A stretch of 64,000 nucleotides of DNA from Symbiodinium natans (lineage: Eukaryota; Sar; Dinophyceae; Suessiales; Symbiodiniaceae): positions 1,486,576-1,550,575 of the forward strand of contig CAJNDS010001779.1 in assembly GCA_905221605.1 (NCBI GenBank). Direction: 5' to 3'. Both the position numbers and the translations under genes were made by a program. Shown here piece after piece: positions 27,786 through 36,654 of this stretch (position 1 is its first letter; every line of letters begins with the position of its first letter). The notes under the pieces were generated by a model. It worked only from the letters and a program-made list of their open reading frames with translations. It was not told the origin of the DNA and searched no databases.

Positions 27786-27908
27786 GAAGCAATAAAACAC
27801 TGAAGCTCTAAAACCCTAAAACCCTAAAACCTGAAAACCCCCCAAAACCCTCAAGGCCTTGCATGATTTTGCGTTGAGGGTTTAGGGTTGAGGGTTTAGG
27901 GTTTAAAA

Positions 27909-28032
27909 GTTACATGGTCCCTTCATATGGAACCTGTCTTTCTTTGAAGGGTTCTGAAAGTACAGGCCGCTGGGTTTTGTGGGTATCTAAAGGGTAGAAA
28001 AGGGTTCCCCATTTAAAGGCCCATACTCCCTT
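27909..28032. mobile_element. TIR-D relative
   Basis: Left GTTACATGGTCCCTTCATAT; internal 'gggttccccatttaaagg' matches other TIR-D copies; right arm eroded. Confidence 0.45.
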
Positions 28033-28189
28033 CCTGCACCCTAAGCCCTAAACGCTATACCACAAACCCTAAACCCTAAGCCCCAAGCCCCAAACCCTAA
28101 ACGCTGAACCCCAATCCCCGAACCCTAATCCCTAAACCCTAAACCCTAAACCCTAAACCCTAGACCCTAAACCCCGTGCTCCGCCTAAG

Positions 28190-28224
28190 GCACGCACGCC
28201 ATCGTCGGCGGTGGTCCGGGAGGA
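28190..28224 (+). CDS. flavoprotein exon 1 (GxGxxG)
   Basis: Acceptor cgcctaag ends at 28189. Reads THAIVGGGPGG, the dinucleotide-binding beta1-loop. GC donor at 28225 (GGAGGA|GCCTGG), phase 0. If read through, the frame continues AWSPQSQGF into TTTAGGG. Confidence 0.85.
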
Positions 28225-28517
28225 GCCTGGAGCCCACAGTCCCAGGGGTTCAGGGTTTAGGGTTTAGGGTTTAGGGCTAGAGTTCAGGGTTTGGGGTTTC
28301 GGGTTTAGGGTTTAGGGATGTTTCAGGTTTTGGGATTTAGGGTTTAGGGTTGAGGGTTGAGGGTTGAGGGTTTAGGGTTTATTAGGGTGAGGGTTTAGGG
28401 TTTAGGGACGTTTCAGGCTTTGGGATGTGTAGAATTTTAAAGAAAGAAGGGCTTTTTGGGATGTTCATGGCTTAGGGCTTTGGGATGTTGAGCTGAGGGT
28501 TGACGGGTTCATAGATA

Positions 28518-28640
28518 ACAATAATAATAATAATTATTATTATCACTATTATTATAACTTTTATCATTATTATTATTATTAATTATTATTATTATTATTA
28601 TTATAATTATTATTATAACTATTATTATTATTATTATTAT
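28518..28640. repeat. (ATT/AAT)n microsatellite
   Basis: Trinucleotide tract with a self-complementary start (ataataataattattatta), inside the flavoprotein intron. Confidence 0.96.
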
Positions 28641-28820
28641 AACTCGAGAGGATACGTGTCCCTTGCTTGCGTGTCCGCTATCGGGGTTGGCAGGGGAGTT
28701 CGAAGTCTTGACAGACGTTCAAGTTTAAAATTTTGGAGTCACCGCTTCGAGCTGCCTTCTAAACACAAAACCCTAACACGTAACAGAGTGTAGAGAAGAC
28801 CACTCTTCGGATTGTGACAG

Positions 28821-28896
28821 CCTGCGAGGTTTCTTGAGATTGAAGCTTGTTCTTGTGGCACGTCGGGCCTGTGAACCAGAAGCACTGACGCAATAT
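28821..28896 (+). CDS. exon-like island truncated by TIR-B
   Basis: Acceptor ttgtgacag ends at 28820. Frame LRGFLRLKLVLVARRACEPE, then ALTQY, running into the left end of a TIR-B element. Not needed in the flavoprotein alignment, so it may belong to an alternative product or be a relic. Confidence 0.35.
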
Positions 28897-29000
28897 GGGG
28901 GCCTGAATAATGAGAATAGGGTTTTGGGGGTTATTATAGTATACCTACAAAGGGACCATAAGGGAACATTACGAGTAATTATTCCGACCCTTGTATTAGG
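28893..29000. mobile_element. TIR-B element copy (reverse orientation)
   Basis: Left ATATGGGGGCCTGAATAATG, centre 'aaagggaccataaggga', right 'attccgacccttgtatta'. Confidence 0.7.
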
Positions 29001-29183
29001 CTCCTTCGGTTCTTTTTGCGCTGAGGAGTCGGCCATGATCTGACCCAGACTCTGACTTAACCGCGCTTCTGACATCAGACTCATTCACTAAAACTCCTAA
29101 GCCCTAACCCCTAAGCCCTAAGCCCTAAGCCCTAAGCCCTAGACCCTAAACCCCTGCACCGAGAACAGCCGCGACGTCTCCAG

Positions 29184-29228
29184 GTCTATACAGCCTGGCG
29201 CCTGGCCACTTCGCTGCCGGACGCAGAG
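29184..29228 (+). CDS. flavoprotein exon 2 (alpha1)
   Basis: Acceptor gacgtctccag ends at 29183. Phase-0 VYTAWRLATSLPDAE, donor GTCGGG at 29229. Joined: GGGPGG + VYTAWRLATSLPDAE, the expected helix after the glycine loop. Confidence 0.82.
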
Positions 29229-29257
29229 GTCGGGGCCGTCCCGAAACCCTAAGCCGG

Positions 29258-29343
29258 TTTAGGGTTTAGGGTTTAGGGTTTAGGGTTTAGGGTTTAGGGT
29301 TTAGGGTTTAGGGTTTAGGGTTTAGGGTTTAGGATTTAGGGTA
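29258..29343 (+). repeat. TTTAGGG array
   Basis: About 12 units on the donor side of flavoprotein exon 2. Confidence 0.97.
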
Positions 29344-29469
29344 CTCATTAACCAGTTATAGCTGTACTTACAACTGTGCTTATAACCATATTAGGGCGCC
29401 CAAGGGGCTTACAAGTGGAGTTACAAGTACAGATCTACCTGGTTAGTAAGTACCATGAACCTCCAAGTA
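29344..29469. mobile_element. TIR-A element copy
   Basis: 'agttatagctgtacttacaa' core and right end 'taagtaccatgaacctcc' plus AAG. Lies within flavoprotein intron 2. Confidence 0.68.
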
Positions 29470-29594
29470 CTATTTGCTTAAGGCCTCCCTACCCCTGAAA
29501 AAGATATTCCTCCTTGTAAGGGTAAGGGTGGGGATTGGGGTTTGGGGTTTGGGGTTTAGGGTTTAGGGTTTCTATCCCTAGAGGCGGGGGGGCC

Positions 29595-29648
29595 ATGGAA
29601 CGGAACTCGATGCTCTTTGTCTTGCTGGCTGTTGGGTTGCACAGCTGG
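29595..29648 (+). CDS. possible first exon with signal peptide, low confidence
   Basis: ATG, then MERNSMLFVLLAVGLHSW and a donor GTTAGT at 29649. Looks like a cleavable signal peptide, but it lies inside the flavoprotein gene, so it may be chance. Confidence 0.28.
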
Positions 29649-29679
29649 GTTAGTTAGGGTTCGTTGAACCCCAGGGCGC

Positions 29680-29930
29680 CAAAGGGGGGGGGGGGGTTTC
29701 GGGGGAAGGGTTTGGGGTTTGTAGGGTTTAGGGTTTGTGGGATTTATGGGGTTTGCAGGGGTGGTAGGGTTTGTAGGGGTTGTATAGGGTTCGAATAGGG
29801 TTTGCAGGGTGTATAGGGCTTGCAGGGTTTAAGGGGTTTTTTGGGCGTTATAGGCTTTAGAGTTTAGGGTTTGGGGTTTGGGGTTTAGGGTTTAGGGTTT
29901 GCGGCTTCTAGGCTTTAGAATGCCCATAAA
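29680..29930 (+). repeat. degenerate TTTAGGG/TTTGTAGGG stretch
   Basis: Irregular units such as 'gtttgtaggg' and 'ggtttgcaggg' mixed with TTTAGGG. Confidence 0.8.
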
Positions 29931-29963
29931 GCTGCACAAGCGGCCTCCTCTCATGCAGCGCAG

Positions 29964-29994
29964 GTTTGCTTGTTCGAGCGGTCCAAGCGACTAG
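29964..29994 (+). CDS. flavoprotein exon 3 (beta2)
   Basis: Acceptor catgcagcgcag ends at 29963. Phase-0 VCLFERSKRL plus one base. Joined: LPDAE + VCLFERSKRLG, i.e. beta2 ending in Glu and the 'RLGG' turn. GC donor at 29995 (CTAG|GCCAGG); a later GC at 30002 is possible. Confidence 0.85.
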
Positions 29995-30116
29995 GCCAGG
30001 GCTGCGCTGACACCGGCTTGACTAAAGGGTTTAGGGTTTAGGGTTTAGGGTTTATGGCCCTGCATGGTATAGGCCCTTGTTACTCTTAGGGTTTAGGTGC
30101 TAGGCTACTCTGTCAG

Positions 30117-30244
30117 GTTAGCATGGGCCCCTAATATGGTCCCTTATCTCCCTTATGCATTGGCCCTAAATTTGTATAGGGTTTGTAAGGTGTATATAAG
30201 GGGCCCCTTTAAAGGGCCCACACTAAGGGACCATGTAACTACCC
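30117..30244. mobile_element. TIR-D element, best copy
   Basis: Left GTTAGCATGGGCCCCTAATA with ATGGTCCCTTAT, right TAAGGGACCATGTAACTA. Internal 'aaggggcccctttaaaggg' fold-back. Confidence 0.6.
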
Positions 30245-30248
30245 TCAG

Positions 30249-30338
30249 ATCCGGCTTGGCTTCGGTTGGATGATCAGCTTGTATCATATGATTGTTGTTT
30301 ATCCCCCACCCTCGGTGTGGGGTTGTTAGATTTTACAC
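30249..30338 (+). CDS. exon-like island after TIR-D
   Basis: Acceptor ctaccctcag ends at 30248. Frame IRLGFGWMISLYHMIVVYPP, then PSVWGC, TAG near 30330. Hydrophobic; unrelated to the flavoprotein as far as I can see. Confidence 0.33.
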
Positions 30339-30394
30339 TCAACTCTTCTCCTCGCCCGGAACTCTTCTCCTCGCCCGCCCGGTCTACTCCTCGC

Positions 30395-30810
30395 TCATCC
30401 CTGGACTGCCCAACCCCAAAGTGTCCCTCAAAATGCCCAAATCTAGATTTTCCCTGGAATCCCCAACCCCAGAGTCAAGAGCCTCCAACCCCAAAATGCC
30501 CCCGGGAGTGCCCAACCCCCCCCTGGAGTGCCCAACCCCAGACTGTCCCGGAGCGCAGCTTCAGAGTCTCACCCAGAGTCTCCAGAGTGCCCAACCCCAG
30601 ACTCTCCCAAACCCGGAGTGTCGCCGGAGTGCCCAGCCTCCAAAATCTCCCTCTCTAGCAGAGTGTCCCAGTGCTAGTCTCCCAGTTGCCCAGCCCCAAA
30701 GTCTCCTTGCAGTGCCCATCCCAGAGTCTGCCTGGAGTGCCCAACCCTAGAGTGTTCCCGGAGTGCCCAGCCCCAGAGTGTCCCTGGAGTGCCCAACCCC
30801 AGAGTATCTC
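30395..30810. repeat. minisatellite 'gtgcccaaccccagagtgtc'
   Basis: Imperfect units of about 24-30 bases around 'gagtgcccaaccccagag', with TCCCTGGA spacers. Proline/serine-rich open frames (130 and 152 codons) cover it in two frames at once, so they are low-complexity artefacts. Confidence 0.9.
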
Positions 30811-30850
30811 TACCAAATAATTTGTTTGGTTTTTTGATTTAACCGTACAT

Positions 30851-31157
30851 CCTAAACCCTAAACCCTAAACCCTGAACCCTGGACCCTAAACCCTAAACC
30901 CTAAACCCTAAACCCTAAACCTTAAACCCTAAACCCTAAACCCTAAACCCTAAACCCTAAACCCTAAACCCTAAACCTTAAACCCTAAACCTAAACGCTA
31001 AACCCAAAACCTAAACCCTAAACCCTAAACCCTAAACCCCCTAAACCCTAAACCCTAAACCCTAAAAACCCTAAACCCTAAACCCTAAACCCTAAACCCT
31101 AAACCCCTAAACCCTAAACCCTAAACCCTAAACCCTAAACCCTAAACCCTAAACCCT
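30851..31157 (-). repeat. CCCTAAA array, about 43 units
   Basis: Long array with scattered insertions and CCTTAAA variants. It precedes an island at 31170 with the frame IAEKICGRFGGFLDQRG (weak). Confidence 0.97.
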
Positions 31158-31326
31158 ATAGGGTCTGAGATTGCGGAGAAGATCTGCGGGCGGTTTGGAG
31201 GCTTTTTGGACCAGCGGGGGTCTGCAAGCACGAAGCCTTAAACCCAAAAGTCCCTAAACCCCGAAGAACCTTGAACCCCTAAACCCTCTTCACCCTAAAC
31301 TTGCACTAAACCCTACAACTTGGGAT

Positions 31327-31368
31327 GGCCCCCCTTATACTAACAGTCCTGAACAGGATTTATAGATC
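31327..31368. mobile_element. TIR-C left half
   Basis: ccccccttatactaacagtc then 'ctgaacaggattta' matches the left half of 32346. Confidence 0.45.
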
Positions 31369-31917
31369 CCAACCTAAAACCCTCCGACCCTCAATGCCTA
31401 AACCCTAAGCCCTAAACCCAAAACCTTAAACCCTAAACCCGAAACCTCAGACCCTCAGACCCTCAGACCCTCAGACCCTCAAAGCCTAAACCGTCAGCCT
31501 TTGGGAGGCGGCCGCATCGCTTCGGTCCGGGGTGTCGGCCCACACAAGGACATGCTTTAGGGCTTTAGGGGTTTAGGGTTTAGGGTTTGAGGGTTAGAGT
31601 TCTCAAGAGTTTTAGAGGTCTAGGGTTCAGGGCTTTAGGGATTTGAGAGTTTTATGCTTTTCAGGGTCGATGTTTTTCGGGCTTTGGGGTTTATTGGCTA
31701 GGGTGTAGAGGTTCCGTTCATTGTTTAAGGGCTTATAAGGATCTGGGAGTTTGTCTGGCTTTAGGGTTCAGGTGTACAGTTGTGCGTGAATTGTCCAGGT
31801 TTTGGGTCTGGGAGTCAGCCCGAAAATGAAAACCCTGAACCCCTAAACTCTAAACCCTAAGCCCTAAGCCCTAAGCCCTAAACCCTAAACCATGCAGGTC
31901 GTGTATAGCTCTGTCCC

Positions 31918-32034
31918 TACTTGGAGGTTCTTTTGGGTACTTACATAAGTACGCTTAGAAGTGCCTAAATAAGGATAGAACCACAGCTACCCTGCTCATG
32001 AATCTACGTACAAGTACCGAAGTAACCCTCCAAG
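31918..32034. mobile_element. TIR-A element copy
   Basis: Left CTACTTGGAGGTTCTTTTGG, right 'aagtaccgaagtaaccctcc' plus AAG. The AAG is followed by an open island. Confidence 0.72.
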
Positions 32035-32147
32035 TAGCTTTAAACAAGCTCAAGGCGCAAGGGGGACCCGTCCCCAAGCTCTCGCAAGCCTCTAATGTCA
32101 CAAGGCATCTTTATGGCAACAAGTCTTTCGCAGCCTTCTGGCCCTAA
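32035..32147 (+). CDS. exon-like island after TIR-A
   Basis: Frame ALNKLKAQGGPVPKLSQASN, then VTRHLYGNKSFAAFWP, TAA 32145-32147. A GC donor (TC|GCAAGC) at 32084 could end it early. Lies in the interval where the flavoprotein needs its next exon, but no match is evident. Confidence 0.4.
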
Positions 32148-32209
32148 ACCCTAAACCCTAAACCTTAAACCCTAAACCCTAAACCCAGGCACTTGCCGGG
32201 ACCTTTCAG

Positions 32210-32247
32210 AGGAGGGGTGGATCAGAGGCCAGGGGCAAAACAAACTC
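32210..32247 (+). CDS. candidate flavoprotein exon 4
   Basis: Acceptor gacctttcag ends at 32209; after two bases, EGWIRGQGQNKL, donor GTGGCT at 32248 in phase 0, matching the next exon. Would give ...RLG(Q)EEGWIRGQGQNKL + DLVVEAGAYRF, loosely like 'RLGGRI....G..DLVVEAGA'. Plausible, not certain. Confidence 0.4.
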
Positions 32248-32345
32248 GTGGCTCCCAAGTTCCGCTTGAACCCCAAACCTGAAACCCCAAACCCTAAAGC
32301 CCATGCCGCAAACCGCAAACTCTACAAACCCCAAGCCTTGTGATG

Positions 32346-32431
32346 TCCCCCCTTATACTTGAAGTCCTAAATAGGGATTCTAGTGCCCCCGATTAGAATC
32401 CCTTCTAAGGACTGCTAGTATAAGGGGAACA
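32346..32431. mobile_element. TIR-C element, best copy
   Basis: Left CCCCCCTTATACTTGAAGTC, right GGACTGCTAGTATAAGGGG; the two halves pair almost throughout (gattctagtgcccccgattagaatc in parts). Confidence 0.7.
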
Positions 32432-32660
32432 GCCCTAAGCCCTAAGCCCTAAGCCCTAAGCCCTAAGCCCTAAGCCCTAAGCCCTAAGCCCTAAGCCCTA
32501 AGCCCTAAGCCCTAAGCCCTAAGCCCTAAGCCCTAAGCCCTAAGCCCTAAACCCTAAGCCCTAAGCCCTAAGCCCTAAGCCCTAAGCCTTAAGCCCTAAG
32601 CCCTAAGCCCTCAGCCCTGAGCCCTAAGCCCTAAGCCCTAAACCCTAAACCCTAAACCCT
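32430..32660 (-). repeat. CCCTAAG array, about 33 units
   Basis: Almost pure CCCTAAG, switching to CCCTAAA at the right end. Confidence 0.97.
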
Positions 32661-32700
32661 AACTCTAAACCCTAAACCCTACACGCTAAGAGCCCTAAAG

Positions 32701-32778
32701 GACCTGGTTGTGGAAGCCGGAGCCTACCGCTTCCCGGCGTGGCTCTGGAAGTACCCTTCCCTCTTCGACTCGGATAGG
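32701..32778 (+). CDS. flavoprotein exon (DLVVEAGAYRF)
   Basis: Acceptor ccctaaag ends at 32700. Phase-0 DLVVEAGAYRFPAWLWKYPS, then LFDSDR, to GT near 32779. 'VVEAGAYRF' is the kind of segment that follows the RLGGR motif in amine-oxidase-like flavoproteins. Confidence 0.8.
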
Positions 32779-32834
32779 GTTGGGGTTTAGGGTTTAGGGT
32801 TGAGGGTTGAGGGTTGAGGGTTGAGGGTTGGCAG

Positions 32835-32995
32835 GACATGCAGGCCCTGCAGGCGACCGTCAACGAGGTGTTTAGGGTTTAGGGTTTAGGGTTTAGGGTT
32901 TGCAGGCCCTGCAGGCGACCGTGAACACGACCGCACGGATCGAGGCACGACTCGAGTACCTTGAGGAACGATTCCTGGGAGTGCGCCCCCCGTGA
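32835..32995 (+). CDS. exon split by a duplication-born intron
   Basis: GACATGCAG (32835-32843) then GCCCTGCAGGCGACCGT..AAC; a second TGCAGGCCCTGCAGGCGACC starts at 32901. Removing GC..AG (32844-32905) gives DMQ + ALQATVNTTARIEARLEYLE, then ERFLGVRPP and TGA 32993-32995: a short coiled-coil tail. The 62-base intron is one duplicate copy plus four TTTAGGG units. Confidence 0.6.
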
Positions 32996-33449
32996 GCATC
33001 GTGAGGGCAGGGGGCCAGCCAGATTCAGAAGCCACAGAACGACGAATTCGGAAGACCCGTTGGCGTCAAAGTAGGGGTTACTGCCTCCCTCAGGAGTAGG
33101 AGAGTTTGGCATATGGAGGGCATCAGGTTCTTGACCTCTCACCTCTGGGGTTTTAGGGCTGTTTAGGGCTTAGGGCGTTTTTGCGTTTTAGGGTTTAGGT
33201 TGGGGCTGCTGAGAGCTCTGAACGTTGTTCTGCTATTTTGGGTTGTTATTATGGTGGTGTGGGGTCTACAGCTGTTTTGAGCCTTGGGGTGCTCTTTAGG
33301 GTTTGTGGTTTTCAAGGGGCTTGCTTAGGGAGGTTCAGGTATCAGGATTTACGGGTGGTGTAGGCTTCAGGGTCTAGGGTTTCGGGGTGGTCTGCAGTTT
33401 AGGGTGTGAACAGGTTCAGGGGTCAAGGCTTGGCGTGGTTTAGGGCAAG

Positions 33450-33500
33450 GTGTATCATGAGCGCACCTATGCGGTCCCGAGGCTTCTCCAAGCCTTGACA
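33450..33500 (+). CDS. exon fragment
   Basis: Acceptor tagggcaag ends at 33449; VYHERTYAVPRLLQAL, then repeat-like ACCC sequence. Confidence 0.4.
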
Positions 33501-33624
33501 CCCAAAACCCAACAAAAAGAACCCTAAGCCCCGAACCCCGCACCCTAAACCCTGAACCCGCAAGACCCTTTTCACACCAGAAGATGCCATCTGTGGAACC
33601 ACCCCCCCAACCCCAGCAAGACCA

Positions 33625-33674
33625 GGCTTCGTCCCTTCCCCGGAGTGCGAGAAGTTCGGGCAGGCCGGCGTTCG
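33625..33674 (+). CDS. exon fragment
   Basis: Acceptor gcaagaccag ends at 33624; FVPSPECEKFGQAGVR. Other frames are also open here, including one starting at ATG 33584 (PSVEPPPQPQQDQASS). Confidence 0.38.
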
Positions 33675-33710
33675 GGGTTTCGGGGTTTCGGGGTTTCGGG
33701 GTTTCGTTTT

Positions 33711-33743
33711 TTTTTTTTTTTTTGGGGGGGGGGGGGGGGGGTT
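33711..33743. repeat. compound homopolymer T(n)G(n)
   Basis: About 18 T then about 18 G. Confidence 0.94.
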
Positions 33744-33752
33744 TCGTGGTTT

Positions 33753-33860
33753 TGAGTTTAAGGTTTAGGGGTTTAGGGGTTTAGGGGTTTAGGGGTTTAG
33801 GGGTTTAGGGGTTTAGGGGTTTAGGGGTTTAGGGGTTTAGGGGTTTAGGGGTTTAGGGGT
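33753..33860 (+). repeat. TTTAGGGG octamer array
   Basis: About 12 octamers TTTAGGGG; degenerate TTTAGGG-like sequence continues to about 34075. Confidence 0.96.
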
Positions 33861-34122
33861 TTCAGGGTTTCAGGGGTTTAGGGTTTAGAGGTGTGGGCTT
33901 TTGGGGTTCAGGGTTTAGAGGTGTACGGTTTCCGGGTTTAGGGTTAAAGGTGCAGGTTTAGGGTTAGAGGTGCAGGGTTTCGGGGTTATTAGGACTTAGG
34001 GGTGTAGGTTCGGAGGTTTAGGGGTTTGGGGGTTTACGGGGGTTTTGGGGTTCAGGGATTTTAAGGGTTCAGGAGGGCCGATGGCCCCTGCGGGGTCTCG
34101 GGGAATGCTAGGTGGCGCACAG

Positions 34123-34246
34123 AGCTGACAGTGAGGACTCGAATTTAAGCCGCCTTCACCCTAACACCCTCGCATTACTCGAAACAACTAGATGGAGTAA
34201 TCCCGCTTCAAATCTTAAACCTAAACCTCACACCCCAAATCCCTAA
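34123..34246 (+). CDS. exon fragment
   Basis: Acceptor ggcgcacag ends at 34122. Frame ADSEDSNLSRLHPNTLALLE, then TTRWSNPASN, TAA 34244-34246 within repeat-like sequence. Confidence 0.42.
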
Positions 34247-34292
34247 ACCCTCCAACCCCAAACCCTAGACATCCAACCCTAACCCCCCCAAG

Positions 34293-34381
34293 CCGTCCGG
34301 GGCGCACTCAATGCGTTCGGACCTGTTTGTCTCAAGCCAAGAAACTGGGGTTCAGGGTGTTCAGGGTTTCTTAGTAGCTGA
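34293..34381 (+). CDS. exon fragment
   Basis: Acceptor cccccaag ends at 34292; VRGALNAFGPVCLKPRNWGS, TGA 34379-34381; true end may be near 34336. Confidence 0.4.
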
Positions 34382-34425
34382 ATGAATACACCTTACACCT
34401 TCGGGGATGCCATAGTCCCCTGCAG

Positions 34426-34473
34426 AATTGAAGGTGAATCCCCCATAGAAGTGGATGTGTACATGTCTTGGGG
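34426..34473 (+). CDS. internal exon fragment
   Basis: Acceptor gtcccctgcag ends at 34425; IEGESPIEVDVYMSW, donor GTTAGG at 34474. Confidence 0.5.
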
Positions 34474-34564
34474 GTTAGGAACCCAGCAGCTAAGGTCCCT
34501 AAACCCTATAAACCCTAAACCCTAAACCCTAAACCCTAAACCCTAAACCCTAAACCCTAAACAG

Positions 34565-34687
34565 GGTACGGTTGAAGCTGAACCTGACAGGCTCACCTCA
34601 AGACCCGAAGCCAACAGCACCCTTGAACCTTCAACTGCAGGACTTAAAGCCCCAAATACCCCGCGAGCCCCAAACCTCAACGCCTAA
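34565..34687 (+). CDS. exon fragment
   Basis: After aaacag: GTVEAEPDRLTSRPEANSTL, then EPSTAGLKAPNTPRAPNLNA, TAA 34685-34687. Flanked by CCCTAAA arrays on both sides. Confidence 0.42.
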   Translation, partial: GTVEAEPDRLTSRPEANSTLEPSTAGLKAPNTPRAPNLNA

Positions 34688-34820
34688 ATCCTAAACCCTA
34701 ACCCTAAACCCTAAACCCTAAATCCTAAACCCTAAACCCTAAACCCTAAACCCTAGGGGGGGTAATATCCCTAAATCTTAGGAAAGTTTCCAGGGGCCCT
34801 CAAGACCCCCTCATGCACAG

Positions 34821-34887
34821 AGGTCTCCAAGTGCGAGTGGACACCGCTGGTCGCGCACCTGGTCAAGGCGCTGGCTGGCGTCACGGG
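34821..34887 (+). CDS. internal exon fragment
   Basis: Acceptor catgcacag ends at 34820. Frame VSKCEWTPLVAHLVKALAGV, then T and two bases; donor GTGGAG at 34888. Amphipathic, clearly non-repeat. Confidence 0.58.
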
Positions 34888-34915
34888 GTGGAGGGGGGGG
34901 GGGGAGACAACCCCT

Positions 34916-35025
34916 AAACCCTAAACCCTAAACCCTAAACCCTAAACCCTAAACCCTAAACCCTAAACCCTAAACCCTAAACCCTAAACCCTAAACCCTA
35001 AACCCTAAACCCCAAACCCTAAACC
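34916..35025 (-). repeat. CCCTAAA array
   Basis: About 15 units. Confidence 0.97.
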
Positions 35026-35097
35026 ACCCGAAGTTCCAAAGTCAAGATGCGATTTAAACACTTAGGGTTTAGGGTTTAGGGTTTAGGGTAACCCCAC

Positions 35098-35515
35098 GCC
35101 CTAAGCCCTAAGCCCTAAGCCCTAAGCCCTAAGCCCTAAGCCCTAAGCCCTAAGCCCTAAGCCCTAAGCCCTAAGCCCTAAGCCCTAAGCCCTAAGCCCT
35201 AAGCCCTAAGCCCTAAGCCCTAAGCCCTAAGCCCTGAACCCTGAACCCTACCCTCACCCTCAACCCTCAACCCTAAACCCTAAACCCTCAAACCCTCAAC
35301 CCTCAACCCTCAACCCTAAACCCTAAACCCTAAAACCCTCAAACCCTCAACCCTCAACCCTCAAAAACCCTAAACCCTAACCCTAAACCCTGAACCCTGA
35401 ACCCTGAACCCTGAACCCTGAACCCTGAACCCTGAACCCTGAACCCTGAACCCTGAACCCTGAACCCTAAACCCTGAACCCTAAACCCTAAACCCTAAAC
35501 CCTAAACCCTAAACC
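35098..35515 (-). repeat. CCCTAAG, CCCTCAA, CCCTGAA block arrays
   Basis: About 19 CCCTAAG, then CCCTCAA-rich, then about 12 CCCTGAA, then CCCTAAA: successive blocks each dominated by one variant. Confidence 0.97.
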
Positions 35516-35530
35516 GCCCTAAACCCTCAG

Positions 35531-35602
35531 CCCGCCCCCGGAGAGCGGCCCTCGACCAGGATGCCCTCAAGCTAAAGACGGCCCTCTACGACCCCGTCCC
35601 AG
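35531..35602 (+). CDS. internal exon fragment
   Basis: Acceptor aaaccctcag ends at 35530; after two bases RPRRAALDQDALKLKTALYD, then PVP and one base; donor GTGCTTGC at 35603. Confidence 0.55.
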
Positions 35603-36034
35603 GTGCTTGCTTTCTTTTGCTAACTTGTGTTTTGTGTGTCAATTTGTGTGTGTGTGTGTGTTTCTGGTTTTTGTTGGGGGGGGGGGGGGGGGGTGGTGGG
35701 GGGCTTGGGTTTAGGGATCTTTTTTGTATATTTTGCTTGGGGTGGGGGGGGGGGGGACGGGTTTAGGGTAGATCCCAAAACCGAGAAACCCTAAAACACG
35801 ACCCTGAACCCTGCACCCTGAACCCACCTAATCGCCCCCTAATTAAAATTACAAGACTTATCAAACCCATCAACCCCTAAACCCCTAACCCCTGTATAAA
35901 ACACGCTAAACCCCAAACCCCAAAGCCCCAAGCCCCAAACCCCAAACCCTAAACCCTAAACCCTGAACCCTAAACCCTAAACCCTAAACCCTACACCCCT
36001 GTGATGGTCTTTGGGCTCCCAGGGGGGTGCTGAG

Positions 36035-36129
36035 AAGGTGACCACTCGAAGATGGAGAAGATTGTGAACGAGCAGCTCGGCCTCCCCTCCCCCACGACCC
36101 CCGCCCCCACCCTTTCTATTCCCGTGTAG
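36035..36129 (+). CDS. probable last exon
   Basis: Acceptor gtgctgag ends at 36034; GDHSKMEKIVNEQLGLPSPT, then TPAPTLSIPV, TAG 36127-36129. Confidence 0.45.
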
Positions 36130-36138
36130 GGGTTTACG

Positions 36139-36275
36139 CGTTAGGGTTTAGGGTTTAGGGTTTAGGGTTTAGGGTTTAGGGTTTAGGGTTTAGGAGTTTA
36201 GGGTTTAGGGTTTAGGGTTTAGGGTTTAGGGTTTAGGGTTTAGGGTTTAGGGTTTAGGGTTTAGGGTTTAGGGTT
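36139..36275 (+). repeat. TTTAGGG array
   Basis: About 19 units. Confidence 0.97.
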
Positions 36276-36364
36276 TGAGGGTTCAGGGGCTTCAGAGTGT
36301 CGGGCCTGAGGGCTTAGGGTTGGAGTTTCAATGTTTCCTGGCCTCGGTTTGACGTCTGGGCCTC

Positions 36365-36622
36365 CTAAACCCTAAACCCTAAACCCTAAACCCTAAACCC
36401 TAAACCCTAAACCCTAAACCCTAAACCCTAAACCCTAAACCCTAAACCCTAAACCCTAAACCCTAAACCCTAAAGCCTAAACCCTAAACCCTAAACCCTA
36501 AACCCTAAAGCCTAAAGCCTAAAGCCTAAAGCCTAAAGCCTAAAGCCTAAAGCCTAAGCCCTAAGCCCTAAACCCTAAAGCCTAAGCCCTAAAGCCTAAA
36601 GCCTAAAGCCTAAAGCCTAAGC
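36365..36622 (-). repeat. CCCTAAA then AAAGCCT array
   Basis: About 20 CCCTAAA units followed by AAAGCCT units (variant TAAAGCC). Confidence 0.97.
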
Positions 36623-36654
36623 CCTGCACCCGTAAACAATTCCTAAGCCCCACC

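Larger units (their letters stand above)
28190..32778 (+). other. split gene for an FAD amine-oxidase-like flavoprotein
   Basis: Four islands join in phase 0/0 into the start of an FAD-binding Rossmann fold: beta1 with GxGxxG, alpha1, beta2 ending in the ribose-binding glutamate, and later a substrate-side segment. Pattern and order are those of FAD-dependent amine-oxidase/desaturase-like proteins. The start codon, the piece after RLG, and everything beyond 32778 are not identified. Members oxidise amines or related substrates with FAD; substrate unknown. Confidence 0.75.

Noticed and set aside
28190-28248. Reading the GxGxxG island on through to TTTAGGG as ...GGAWSPQSQGF
   Set aside because: A GC donor after GGPGG gives a perfect phase-0 join to VYTAWRLA; the read-through ends in repeat.
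30266-30750. 130- and 152-codon proline/serine-rich genes
   Set aside because: Two overlapping frames open together over a minisatellite.
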